This document shows, in pieces, positions 55,468 through 64,000 of a DNA stretch of 64,000 bases. The first letter of the stretch is position 1. Every line of letters starts with the position of its first letter. The DNA is from Acetobacteraceae bacterium (GTDB lineage Bacteria; Pseudomonadota; Alphaproteobacteria; Acetobacterales; Acetobacteraceae). Under the pieces are notes generated by a model. The model had not been told where the DNA came from. It saw nothing but the letters and a program-made list of their open reading frames with translations, and made no database searches. The stretch lies in NCBI GenBank assembly GCA_947475245.1, contig CANJLW010000014.1, positions 1-64,000 of the forward strand, read 5' to 3'. A program made the translations under genes and the position numbers.

Positions 55468-57081
55468 TTGGTCCTACCGCTGCTGCTGTGGCGCTCGTCC
55501 CCTCTGATCCTGAGTGGTGTATGCCTGCTGGCGTTGCTGGCAGGGCTTTTGGATCGCGGCTTCATCCTGATCCTCGCGGACTTGGCCGTCAAAAGCTCTG
55601 ATGATGCCTGGTCGTGGCTGCGTCTGGCGGGGATCGGCGTCGCCTGCCTCGGCTGCGGATTGCTGGCGGCGCAACAATCCTTTGTGCTGGGCCTGCGGCT
55701 GGCGGAAGAAGCCTGCGACCGGTTCATCCTGAGCATCATCGATCGTATCGCGAACGCGGAGTTGCGCGATATCGAACTGCTGGGTGAGTCGGAATTGCTG
55801 GACGGATTATCCGGCGACACGGCCATTTTGCTGGAGAGTTCGTTCGCCTGCATAGGCCTGCTGCCGTCCATGGCGGCGATGGCAATCTCCATCACCTGGA
55901 TCGTCTTCAACGTGCCGGCGCTGGCCGTCGTTCTGGCCGCTTTTGCCCTGTTCGCCGCGCCGCTGATCAAGCGCATGCTGGCGTCGGCGCGGCAGGCCGA
56001 TACGAATGCATCGACGACCGCGCGGGATTTTTTTGTCACCGCCAGCCGAGCGATCGGCGGGGCAAGTATTTTGAAGCAGAGCCGACGTCAGACGAGCGAT
56101 TTTGTGCGCGCGGAACTTTGGCCTCGGCTTGAAAGCGCGGCGGACGCCGCGACAAAAGCGGGCACGGCCCATGGTAACCTGCATGCCCTGCGCGGTTGGT
56201 TGAACCTGACGGCGATTGCCGCCGTTGTGACATTGGTTCCGGCCGATCTGGTGGAAGGAAGCTGGCTGACCGGCATCCTTATGGTGATCGCGACGCAAAA
56301 CCCGGTGAACCGTGTATCGATCGCGCTGCCGTCGATCCAACGCGCCAGTGCCGCGATTGCTCGGCTCGACGCTCTGGCACAGAGTATTCCGAAGGTCGAA
56401 GCCAAGCGGATTGTTGCGCCACCGCCATTCGAAACGATTGAGCTGCGCGGCGTTTGTTATGTTTACCGCGATGCGGAAGGCAATGCGCTCAGCCATTTCG
56501 GGCCGGTGGATTTCACCCTCCGCCGCGGCGAGATCGTCGCCCTGGTCGGCGCCAACGGCAGTGGAAAATCGACGCTGACAAAGCTGCTCTGCGGCCTGTA
56601 TCAACCAACCGAAGGGTTCGTGCTGGTCGACGGCATACCGGTCACGCAGGAAACCTTGCGCGCCCTGTTTGGCGGTGTTCTGTCGGATTTTCACCTGTTT
56701 CCGCGCCTTTATGGGCACGAGGACGTTGCCCCCGCGCGGGTGGCCGAACTGCTGGCGCGGTATGAACTGGCCGACCTGGTCTCGCTGCGCGACGGCAGGT
56801 TTTCGACGCTCGATCTGTCAACAGGACAGCGCAAGCGTCTGGCGATGGTGGTCGCGGAGATCGAGAACCGGCCGATCCGTCTGTACGACGAATGGACCGC
56901 CGATCAGGAACCCCGCTTCCGGGAAATGTTCCACGCCGAAATCCTGCGGGAGCAAAAGGCTCTCGGCTGCACCATCGTTGCGATCAGTCATGACGACGCC
57001 TTGTACGGCCTCGCCGAACGGGTGGTGCGTATCGAAGAAGGACGGGTTGCGGTTGAAGAAGCATCGGAGCCGAGGTCATGA
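55468..57081 (+). CDS. Half ABC transporter, SyrD/YojI-like (3 of 4)
   Basis: The 537-residue protein starts at a TTG (55468) with GGTGGAG upstream. About six helices are followed by Walker A GANGSGKST at 361-369, SDFHLF, LSTGQRKR from 450 and Walker B RLYDEW near 471. The latter has Tyr where most members keep a hydrophobic Leu/Val, and ADQEP instead of ADQDP. The switch is ISHDDALY. The catalytic Glu and His are present, so ATP hydrolysis is expected. It overlaps the fourth transporter by 4 bases. Confidence 0.88.
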   Translation: MVLPLLLWRSSPLILSGVCLLALLAGLLDRGFILILADLAVKSSDDAWSWLRLAGIGVACLGCGLLAAQQSFVLGLRLAEEACDRFILSIIDRIANAELRDIELLGESELLDGLSGDTAILLESSFACIGLLPSMAAMAISITWIVFNVPALAVVLAAFALFAAPLIKRMLASARQADTNASTTARDFFVTASRAIGGASILKQSRRQTSDFVRAELWPRLESAADAATKAGTAHGNLHALRGWLNLTAIAAVVTLVPADLVEGSWLTGILMVIATQNPVNRVSIALPSIQRASAAIARLDALAQSIPKVEAKRIVAPPPFETIELRGVCYVYRDAEGNALSHFGPVDFTLRRGEIVALVGANGSGKSTLTKLLCGLYQPTEGFVLVDGIPVTQETLRALFGGVLSDFHLFPRLYGHEDVAPARVAELLARYELADLVSLRDGRFSTLDLSTGQRKRLAMVVAEIENRPIRLYDEWTADQEPRFREMFHAEILREQKALGCTIVAISHDDALYGLAERVVRIEEGRVAVEEASEPRS

Positions 57082-58673
57082 GGCTTTGGCAACTGGTCCG
57101 GGTCCGATCGCGCGCGGGTCGCATCACGTTCCTGATTGCGTCGGTGGCGTCGGGGTTGTTGACCGCGCGCTTTGCCTATGGGCTGGCCGGCATCGCGTCG
57201 GACCCTACCTTGGATGATCCCTTCGCCCGGGGATTTGGCGCGCTGCTGGCGATTTCGCTGATCCAATACGGCCGAGCGTGGATCGGGTCGCGGGTAAGCG
57301 GGTGGTTCGCTTTGGCGGCGCGCGACATTCGGCGGCATCTGATGGTCGCGTATTTGCGGCTGGAGCCGGCATCGCTGCCCAAGGTCGATACCATCGAACT
57401 GCGGGAGGCACTGGGTACGTTGCCGCGGCGACTGGCCAATCTGATGGAAAGTCACGGGCTGTTCTTTACGACGGTGTTCGCCACCAGCGGCAATCTGGTG
57501 GGGATTTTTTTGCTGGACGTGCCGGCCGGGTTTGCGCTGCTGACTCTGGTTGTTTCCTATGGGCTGTTTCTGCTGGCGCAGGTCACCCGCATGCGCGACA
57601 GCGAAACCCTGGCGCGCCGGCAGGATGTTGTCGTCGCAAACGGGTTTTCGGACCTGATGCGCGGGTTCAAGGAAACCCGCCTCGACCCGGCGAAGCTGGA
57701 AGCCATTCAGAGGACGGCGATCCGCGACGCCATGGATGCGCGGGTCATTGCGCGATCGGCATATCGCTTGCGGCTTGGGCTGACTGGGGTTCTGGCGCGA
57801 TCCATCGATTTGATCGGCGCGCTGATCTGCGTCGCGGCGGTCAGGCTGACCGGTGGCGATCAGGCGACCGCGCAACTGACGATGGTCGTCGCGCTGCTGT
57901 TCTACTTCAACTGGCTGTCGGTGATCCCGCAACTGGCCAGCGCGGCATCGACGTCGTCTCAATTGGAGCAGTTGGAGGATCGGCTCGCGTCCGCGCAACA
58001 GCCGGGACCGCCGGAGCGTGATACCGATCTGGTTGAATCGCACCCGTTCGAAAGCCTGGAACTGCGCGACGTAACCTATCGGCATCCGCCGCGGCCTGGC
58101 GCGCCGGGGTTTGTGATCGGCCCGCTGTCGTGTTCGATCCGGCCGGGGCAGATTACGTTCATTACGGGCGGCAACGGCAGCGGCAAATCGACACTGACCC
58201 GCCTGCTATGCGGCCTGAATGCGCCGGATAACGGGCAGGTGCTGTATAACGGCATGCAAGTCGACGGACGCGCCTGCCGCGAGCGTGTCGCCTTCGTGCC
58301 GGCGCTGCCGATCCTGTTCGAACAACTGCACGGCGTGACGGTCGATGCGGACGTTATCAACGCTCAGCTCGCGGATTTCGGATTGGGCAACGTCGTGCGG
58401 TTTGAGGACGGTCGCTTTTCTCGGCTGGGGCTGTCGACCGGCCAGCGCAAGCGCGTCGCGCTGATCGGTGCCTTGCAACAGCAGCGGCCCATCCTGGTGC
58501 TGGACGAATGGGCCGCCGATCAGGACCCGCCGATGCGGCAGCGGTTTTACCGGGAGATTCTGCCGTCGCTGCGCGCGCAAGGTATCGCGGTGATCGCAGT
58601 CACGCATGACGACCGCTATTTCGACGCGGCCGATCAGGTGTTGCGGATGGAGTACGGGCAACTCATGAGCTGA
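57078..58673 (+). CDS. Half ABC transporter, SyrD/YojI-like (4 of 4)
   Basis: The 531-residue protein has the same architecture: helices in residues 1-290, Walker A GGNGSGKST at 364-372, LSTGQRKR from 452, Walker B ILVLDEW at 471-477 and THDDRYF near 509. Its Q-loop region differs (AFVPALPILF) from the SDFHLF type of its partner, so the two halves are not equivalent. It is the last gene of the cluster and converges on the OprB porin with 9 bases between stops. Confidence 0.9.
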   Translation: MRLWQLVRVRSRAGRITFLIASVASGLLTARFAYGLAGIASDPTLDDPFARGFGALLAISLIQYGRAWIGSRVSGWFALAARDIRRHLMVAYLRLEPASLPKVDTIELREALGTLPRRLANLMESHGLFFTTVFATSGNLVGIFLLDVPAGFALLTLVVSYGLFLLAQVTRMRDSETLARRQDVVVANGFSDLMRGFKETRLDPAKLEAIQRTAIRDAMDARVIARSAYRLRLGLTGVLARSIDLIGALICVAAVRLTGGDQATAQLTMVVALLFYFNWLSVIPQLASAASTSSQLEQLEDRLASAQQPGPPERDTDLVESHPFESLELRDVTYRHPPRPGAPGFVIGPLSCSIRPGQITFITGGNGSGKSTLTRLLCGLNAPDNGQVLYNGMQVDGRACRERVAFVPALPILFEQLHGVTVDADVINAQLADFGLGNVVRFEDGRFSRLGLSTGQRKRVALIGALQQQRPILVLDEWAADQDPPMRQRFYREILPSLRAQGIAVIAVTHDDRYFDAADQVLRMEYGQLMS

Positions 58674-58682
58674 CCCGCCGGT

Positions 58683-60041
58683 TCAAAACGTTACGGTCAG
58701 ACGGGTGCCGATCGCCAAGGCGTCTTTTAGAATCTCAGTCGGGCGCGACGGATTGGCGATATAAGCGCTGGGGTGGTGGATGTATTGGATCGACGGCTGA
58801 AGCTGCATCCACCCTGTCGCCTGAATTTTATACGTCAGTTCAAAGACCATTTCCCGATCGTGAATGGGCGAGGCCGGCGCGCCGAACGTGCGGTAATCCG
58901 CGTCCAGTCGGCGGACCGATCGGGATGCCCGCAGGTACGAAATGCCGAAACCGGCCACGTCGTCCGCGCGATCCGGCACGATGCCTTTCCAATTGACGCC
59001 CGCGAACAGCGAAAGGTCCGCCGGGTTACGGTCGCTCGGCCCCACCGATGCGCCCGCAAAGACGGTGAGTCCTTCGTCCTTGGTTTCCTGCCGACGCCAC
59101 ACCATCTGGTCGGCGATCGCATACACCCGCCAGTTCCTTGTATGCAGGCGCGGAACGCCGCTACTGGCGGGATTGGCGAGCGACAGACCGCGGTTGTCGT
59201 AATATTCGTCATCGACGCGCGCGGTGCTGAACCAGCCTCCCAACTTGTAGGTGCCGGGCAGGCCGGTATCGCTTTCGCCCTGATTGAGCGCGTACTGCAT
59301 TTCAAGCAGGGAGATCGTTCCGCCGGGCATGCGGAAGAGCAGGCCGTTGCGGTCGTTGCGCCTGTGGTCGAAGGGTTCCCCGGTCAGAACGGCGCCGAGC
59401 ACGGTGATTTGTTCCGTCGGCATCAGTTTGATGCGAATGCCGGGTGCCGCCACGGGGGTCAGCGGCCCGCCGGAATACGTCGTGTCCGCACCCCGCAGCG
59501 ACACCACGTGGCTGGTGGAGAAGCTGACATTCATCAGGATCGCGGCGGCATTGCTGCTCATGAATTCTTCGTCGAGCGACATTTGTCCCAGGCGCACGGA
59601 CAGAAAATCGTCGGCGAAGCGCTGTTCGTACCAAATCGATCCCAGGCGTGTCGTCGGCGCGCCATCGATTCCGCTGATTTCCTGCGCACTGCCGGTCAGT
59701 CGAGACGTGATGGGCGTGCCGTGGAGTTGGAAGACGCTGATATAGGCGCTGCCGCCGGGAAGGCCGACCAGACGTTCGGTATCGATGGCGATTGTTGCGG
59801 TCGTCATGCCGAAATAGGCACCGCCGCGTCGGACGCCGCCGCGCAGATTGCCCCAAATCTCGCTTTGCTCCTGCACGCCGAGCGTGATGCCGCTTTCGAC
59901 CAGGCGGGCACGGGGGCCGGTGGTGCTATCGATCAGGGTCGCGCGGTCCAGCAGGTTCGGCGGCGCGTCCTGCGCCCAGGCGGTGGCCGGCAGCGCGACC
60001 AATGCCGCGAGACATATCGTAAGAACCGGCTGTCTGGGCAT
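58683..60041 (-). CDS. OprB-type carbohydrate porin
   Basis: The 452-residue outer membrane protein has a signal peptide ending ATAWAQ and the OprB features GVQEQSEIWGNLRGG, RLGQMSLDEEFM and GTYKLGGWFST. It ends LTVTF with the terminal Phe typical of outer membrane barrels. OprB porins let sugars or organic acids diffuse in. It is on the opposite strand to the cluster and is probably unrelated to it. Confidence 0.9.
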   Translation of the reverse strand: MPRQPVLTICLAALVALPATAWAQDAPPNLLDRATLIDSTTGPRARLVESGITLGVQEQSEIWGNLRGGVRRGGAYFGMTTATIAIDTERLVGLPGGSAYISVFQLHGTPITSRLTGSAQEISGIDGAPTTRLGSIWYEQRFADDFLSVRLGQMSLDEEFMSSNAAAILMNVSFSTSHVVSLRGADTTYSGGPLTPVAAPGIRIKLMPTEQITVLGAVLTGEPFDHRRNDRNGLLFRMPGGTISLLEMQYALNQGESDTGLPGTYKLGGWFSTARVDDEYYDNRGLSLANPASSGVPRLHTRNWRVYAIADQMVWRRQETKDEGLTVFAGASVGPSDRNPADLSLFAGVNWKGIVPDRADDVAGFGISYLRASRSVRRLDADYRTFGAPASPIHDREMVFELTYKIQATGWMQLQPSIQYIHHPSAYIANPSRPTEILKDALAIGTRLTVTF

Positions 60042-60163
60042 CTGCGCGTTATCCTGTTCGATTCGACCATGCGATGGGGACGATTACAACAATGTTGGCG
60101 TCGCCCATACAATCTTGATAACATGACGCCATCGACCACGACCGGAACGGGGAGGCTGGTGCC

Positions 60164-60532
60164 ATGCTCATGATCAGTCTGACTGTTGCCATCCTGGTGT
60201 TCTTCGCCACCGTGGTGCTCGATTTCCTTTACGTGATTTACAATGCCGCGGTGACATCGGGGCGTCGGCTCGTCGCCGCGACCTTCTCGATGTTTTGGCA
60301 TATCGCCTCGGCGTTGGTGATCATCGCCTATACCAAAAGCGCCATCTACATCGCCGTTGTCGCGGCAGGATCGTGGATCGGCACGTATCTCGCCATGGTG
60401 TGGAAAGAAAAGCCGGACCCGACGCCGCCGTCACCCTCCCCCCGGCGTCCGGCAGCAGACCGTCGGACCCCCGACCGATCGGCGGTTCGCCCGGCACCGC
60501 GTCAGTTGACGGCGCCAGCCCGCTCCAAATAG
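60164..60532 (+). CDS. Small membrane protein with Pro-rich tail, unknown
   Basis: The 122-residue protein has three hydrophobic segments (about 4-27, 43-59 and 62-80). They contain FFATVVLDFLYVIYNAAVTSGRR and YIAVVAAGSWIGTYLAM. The tail of some 40 residues is rich in Pro and Arg and probably disordered. The ATG at 60164 follows GGGGAGG. I do not recognise a family with a known function. It is divergent from the porin gene. Confidence 0.6.
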   Translation: MLMISLTVAILVFFATVVLDFLYVIYNAAVTSGRRLVAATFSMFWHIASALVIIAYTKSAIYIAVVAAGSWIGTYLAMVWKEKPDPTPPSPSPRRPAADRRTPDRSAVRPAPRQLTAPARSK

Positions 60533-60539
60533 CGGATCG

Positions 60540-61028
60540 CTATCGCTTCAGGCGTCGGGCGATGTACGGCGAGAAATGCCCGTCGTAGCGCCTCTGCAAT
60601 TCCGGCAGACGCCAGTCGTCGTCTCGGATCCATCCGCGGCAGTTGGGCGATCGGCAGGTGCAGCGCATCGGTTCGAAGGTATCGGCATCCGATGTCGCGT
60701 AATCGTATCGGATTTCCTCTCCGGGCAGGATCGCGCGCGCGGAGAACAGCGACACCTGCCCGACGAGCACACAGTTCGGGTCGCAACCATGGTTGACGTA
60801 ATCGGCGATGCCGACATGTTCGGGCAGGGTGACGAGATGCAGATCGTCCTCGACCTGGATCGCATAGAGTGGGGGGCCCGGTATGGCCCTCAGCGCGGCG
60901 GTCGTCATGAGTGCGCCGCCCCATACGACCAGTAGCGTTCCGGCGGCGAAAGGGCGGGTTGCGAAAACTCCCAGTCCCTCACGGTCGCCGAGAGGCCGAG
61001 CCTCCAGGCCCGGAAGGATGAAGTGCAT
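60540..61028 (-). CDS. SET-domain protein (predicted lysine methyltransferase)
   Basis: The 162-residue protein is nearly all SET domain: GLGVFATRPFAAGTLL, then ADYVNHGCDPNC (the NHxCxPN core), GEEIRYDYA with the catalytic Tyr, and a post-SET CTCRSPNCRGWI cysteine cluster. SET proteins use S-adenosylmethionine to methylate lysine. Bacterial targets are mostly unknown. It starts 3 bases after the stop of the upstream methyltransferase gene, so both are in one operon. Confidence 0.9.
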   Translation of the reverse strand: MHFILPGLEARPLGDREGLGVFATRPFAAGTLLVVWGGALMTTAALRAIPGPPLYAIQVEDDLHLVTLPEHVGIADYVNHGCDPNCVLVGQVSLFSARAILPGEEIRYDYATSDADTFEPMRCTCRSPNCRGWIRDDDWRLPELQRRYDGHFSPYIARRLKR

Positions 61029-61031
61029 GAG

Positions 61032-61820
61032 TCAGGCGGTACAACGCATGACGCCGATCATTCTGCGGGCGCCTGGGGAGTTGTCGAAGGGTTGATCCAG
61101 CCGGAAATCGCCGAACCATTCGACAAGGTCCAGCGCGCCGGACAGGCACGACAGGGCAATGAATTCGCCGGCGCCGGTGAAGCGTTCGCGTGCGTGGTCT
61201 TGATAGGTTTGCTTTTTGCCGTTGTCGTCGACTTCCACGACGATATCGCAGGCGACGATTTGGGTAACGGGGTCGGCGACCGGGTTGTTGACGGCCCAGT
61301 GGATATCGACCCGTACGCCGTCGCGCTCTCCGGAATAGTGGAAGTCCTGGTAGTCGTAGGGGCGGCAGTCGCGCGGGTGGGTCAATTCGAAGACATACAG
61401 CCCGTCCGGCGTCAGGTTGCGCGCGACGGCGCGGAAGTGTTCGGCGATTTCGGCCCCGTCCGCCAGGCAGTCGATGCTGTCATAGCTGGTCAGGATCAGA
61501 TCGACGGGCGCGCCGAGATCGAAATCGCGGATATCGCCGACCATCCAGTCGATCGGCGGGGATGCCTCCGCCTCTGCCTGTTCCCGGGCGAAGGCGATCA
61601 TTTCCGGGCGCAGATCGAGTCCGATCGAGCGTACGCCGCGTTCGGCGAACGTGCGGGCATGGTAGCCCGGTCCGCAGGCCAAATCCGCCATGGAGGCCAA
61701 CGCCCGTCCGGACCGCTTCTGGAATAAATCCGCAAGGAAGGTCACTTCGTGGGAGATATCGCGCCTGAATGCGATATCGTAATAGTAGGCAAGGCTGTAG
61801 AGCGTATTATATTGGGCCAT
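61032..61820 (-). CDS. Class I SAM-dependent methyltransferase
   Basis: The 262-residue protein has the Rossmann motif ADLACGPGYHARTFAERGV, the acidic loop IGLDLRPEMIAFAREQA and VGDIRDFDL, then LILTSYDSIDCL. Such enzymes act on small molecules as often as on proteins. It opens with MAQYNTLYSLAYYYDIAF and is directly followed by the SET-domain gene. No substrate can be proposed from sequence. Confidence 0.88.
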   Translation of the reverse strand: MAQYNTLYSLAYYYDIAFRRDISHEVTFLADLFQKRSGRALASMADLACGPGYHARTFAERGVRSIGLDLRPEMIAFAREQAEAEASPPIDWMVGDIRDFDLGAPVDLILTSYDSIDCLADGAEIAEHFRAVARNLTPDGLYVFELTHPRDCRPYDYQDFHYSGERDGVRVDIHWAVNNPVADPVTQIVACDIVVEVDDNGKKQTYQDHARERFTGAGEFIALSCLSGALDLVEWFGDFRLDQPFDNSPGARRMIGVMRCTA

Positions 61821-61886
61821 AAATGCAGGTCTGTCTGTGTCGGTTTATGTGATGGTCGGCATAAGGCCGCAGCGCCTTCCGGCCTG

Positions 61887-63995
61887 TCAAGGGACTGGTG
61901 AAGGCGATTTGCCGCTTAATCTTTTCGGCTCCTTATACGTCAGCAAGGGCGTCGCGCGATGCTCCGTGCCTCGCCGTTCGTCGCCGGTCGGGCGGTCTCG
62001 CAGCGCGCCGGGCCAGGGGCGGATGAAGGCCGCCGCCCCGGCGATGATGGTCAGATAGAAGACCGCAAGGGATGTCAGCATCCCCGCGCCGAAGAACAGC
62101 GCCGCCGCCATGCCGGGGATGGTCGGCAGGGTGGATACCAGGATCGACGTGTTCGTGCGTTCGCGGAACATCGTGCCGATCCGCAGCAGGTCGAGCACAT
62201 GGCGAAGGTCGTCGTCATAGATGATGACGCCGGCGACGGCCGTCGCGGCCTCTGTCGCGCCGGCGACGGCGACCGATACCTGGGCTTCGCGCATCGCAAC
62301 GACATCGTTGATGCCGTCGCCGACGAAGCAGACAAAGCGCCCTTCTTCGCGCAAGCGGCGGATCACCGCCGATTTCTCATGCGGCAGGACCTCGGCGTCG
62401 AAGTCCGTCACGCCCAGCGCGTGGGCGACGGCGGCGGTTTGCGCCTGACCGTCGCCGGACAGGATGCGTACGTTGATGCCGTTTGCCTGAAGCGCGGCCA
62501 CGACCTCTCGCGCTTCCTCCCGGATGCGGGTGCGCAGCGACAGGACGCCGATGTGGCGGCCGTCGCGGGCGACGTGCACCGCCATGTGGCCGTTGGCGTG
62601 GCAGGTCTGTTCGACCCCGATTGCGTCGGCCGGCAGAGTGACGGCCATCGCGGCCATGAAGCGGGCGGAGCCGATATGGATCGTGCTGCCCTCTATGCGC
62701 GCCTGGATGCCGTTGCTGATGCGATAATCGGCATCGTCGGGAATCGGCACTGCCAGAACGCGTTCCGCCGCCGCCGCGCGGATGGCATGGGCGATCGGGT
62801 GATTTTGGCGGTGTTCCGCCGCGGCGGCCCAGCGCAGCAGATCGTCGGGTTCGACATCGGGGGCGCAATGGATGCCGCCGAGTTCGGGCACTTTTTCGGT
62901 TAATGTGCCGGTTTTGTCGAAGACGACGGTGTTGACGTTGGGCAGCATCTCCAATGTGCGGCCGTCCATGATGGCGATGCCTCGGCGTCCGGCGCGCGAC
63001 AGCGTATGCAGCATGCCCAGCGGCACGGCGACCATCAGCGACCAGGGTCCCGGCAACACCATCAGGAAGCAGGCGGCGCGGTACAGGCCGACCAGCGGTA
63101 TCGCGGCGACGCCGATGGCGAAGTAATAGGGGGCCAGGCCGTCGGCGATGCGCTTGGCGCGCAATTCGGTGGAAAGCCTGTATTCCGTCGTTCGGTTGAG
63201 CAAATCGACGATGCGCCCCGCCGTTGTTTCCGCGCCCGCGCGCTCTACCCGGATCGTCAGGCGACCGCTGAGGAGATGGGTCGCGGCGAAGGCCTGCGAG
63301 TCCGGCGCCAGTTCGGCCAGCCATTCCTCCCCGGTCAGCATGCGCTGATCGGCCCTGCCGGCGCCGTCGATGACGATGCCGTCGACCGGGATGGTATCGC
63401 CGGCATGCACGGCGATGATGTCGCCGGCGCGCAACTGGCCGACGGGCACTTCTGTTTCCGTGCCGTCGACGATCAGCCAGGCGTTGGAGACCCGCTTGCC
63501 GAAAAGCTCCGTGATCTCCCGCCGGGATCGGTCCTTGGTGGCGATGTAGAGCCGTTGGCGGACCCACCACAGCATCATCATCAACCCGACTGCCAGGAAA
63601 TCCAGGGCCAGGATGACTCCGGCCAGGGTCAAGACGGACACGGCTTCGTCGTTCGCGCTCCGTTTGGCGCGCCAATGGGCGACCGCCGACCGTATAAACG
63701 GCATCGTGCCGACCACGGCGATCGCGGGCGCGGCCAGCATCACCGCGGGTATTACCGGCGAAAGCGCGACGCAGGCCAGCGTGGCGGCACCCGTCCGCAG
63801 AAACAGCGTATGGTTCTGCGCGGTTTCGGCCAAGGGTTCGTCCGGCTTGACGATGCTCGGGCCGGCGGCGGGTGCGAGGGCGATCGGATGTCCGGCCGTC
63901 TTCCGCCGTCGGGGCGCCGGTTTGCGGTCGTCGCGCTTGACCAGATCGAAGACATACCCGGCGATCGCCGAGACCAGGAACGACGCGATCAGCAT
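61887..63995 (-). CDS. P-type ATPase related to heavy-metal (P1B) pumps but lacking the CPx motif
   Basis: The 702-residue product shows DKTGT (phosphorylated Asp at residue 360), an actuator motif TGEE near 221, an HP dipeptide in ENHP-like RQNHPIAH and GDGINDVVAM. This is the P1B layout of nucleotide and hinge motifs. In the membrane segment where P1B pumps have CPC or a variant, the sequence is VLPGPWSLMVAVPLGM, with no Cys. No N-terminal HMA domain or metal-binding Cys is present. The ATG at 63995 is only 5 bases from the window edge, so the true start could be upstream outside the window. Confidence 0.82.
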   Translation of the reverse strand: MLIASFLVSAIAGYVFDLVKRDDRKPAPRRRKTAGHPIALAPAAGPSIVKPDEPLAETAQNHTLFLRTGAATLACVALSPVIPAVMLAAPAIAVVGTMPFIRSAVAHWRAKRSANDEAVSVLTLAGVILALDFLAVGLMMMLWWVRQRLYIATKDRSRREITELFGKRVSNAWLIVDGTETEVPVGQLRAGDIIAVHAGDTIPVDGIVIDGAGRADQRMLTGEEWLAELAPDSQAFAATHLLSGRLTIRVERAGAETTAGRIVDLLNRTTEYRLSTELRAKRIADGLAPYYFAIGVAAIPLVGLYRAACFLMVLPGPWSLMVAVPLGMLHTLSRAGRRGIAIMDGRTLEMLPNVNTVVFDKTGTLTEKVPELGGIHCAPDVEPDDLLRWAAAAEHRQNHPIAHAIRAAAAERVLAVPIPDDADYRISNGIQARIEGSTIHIGSARFMAAMAVTLPADAIGVEQTCHANGHMAVHVARDGRHIGVLSLRTRIREEAREVVAALQANGINVRILSGDGQAQTAAVAHALGVTDFDAEVLPHEKSAVIRRLREEGRFVCFVGDGINDVVAMREAQVSVAVAGATEAATAVAGVIIYDDDLRHVLDLLRIGTMFRERTNTSILVSTLPTIPGMAAALFFGAGMLTSLAVFYLTIIAGAAAFIRPWPGALRDRPTGDERRGTEHRATPLLTYKEPKRLSGKSPSPVP

Positions 63996-64000
63996 GCGGG

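Overview
The window is a GC-rich chromosomal segment, almost certainly from an alphaproteobacterium. Rhodospirillales/Acetobacteraceae is my best guess (inference). The clues are the SOS mutagenesis cassette imuA-imuB-dnaE2 with a GTTC-N7-GTTC type LexA box, the divergent tyrS/anmK pair, an IscR-type operon that pairs two cysteine desulfurases with cysE and mnmA, an IS1380-family transposase, a PEP-CTERM protein and an OprB-type porin. No rRNA, tRNA or CRISPR array was seen.

Layout. 1-1176: the end of an IS1380-like transposase gene, next to a kinase-fold gene that has lost its 5' end. 1584-8638: housekeeping mutS and glnD, a small membrane protein and a mandelate-racemase/enolase-superfamily enzyme. 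8836-11359: a two-gene unit on the minus strand, a Uma2-family nuclease overlapping a membrane protein that carries two TIR domains. 11.4-12.1 kb: a gene-free stretch with copies of a dispersed repeat. 12.1-21.6 kb: enoyl-CoA hydratase, a GST, the SOS mutasome, tyrS and anmK. 21.7-27.7 kb: an alpha/beta hydrolase and the operon cysE-iscR-nifS-iscS-fdx-mnmA, with a near-consensus type 1 IscR site over its promoter. 27.7-30.8 kb: a zone of gene decay and repeats. It holds a PEP-CTERM gene with a sigma-54 type promoter, two remnants of a flavin monooxygenase, a short-chain dehydrogenase remnant and a 200-bp tandem repeat. 30.8-32.4 kb: a DUF35/thiolase-like pair.

32.6-58.7 kb is the most interesting part. 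It is a run of thirteen same-strand genes, often overlapping, that I do not recognise as a described system. In order they are: a 2589-residue TpsA-like adhesin with MBG repeats; a 976-residue fusion of a periplasmic ligand-binding domain, a Cys-loop-receptor-like domain and an MscS channel; a TpsB transporter; a DUF697 GTPase; a second membrane GTPase; two SyrD/YojI-like half ABC transporters; an SPFH (band 7) protein; two separate periplasmic binding proteins; a stand-alone DUF697 protein; and two more half ABC transporters of the same family. A 57-residue membrane protein lies antisense inside the cluster. The gene content suggests an envelope complex that senses small ligands, gates a channel, organises a membrane patch and moves or extrudes something (inference).

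58.7-64 kb: an OprB-type porin, a small membrane protein, a methyltransferase/SET-domain pair, and a P1B-like ATPase that lacks the usual CPx metal-site motif and may run off the window edge.
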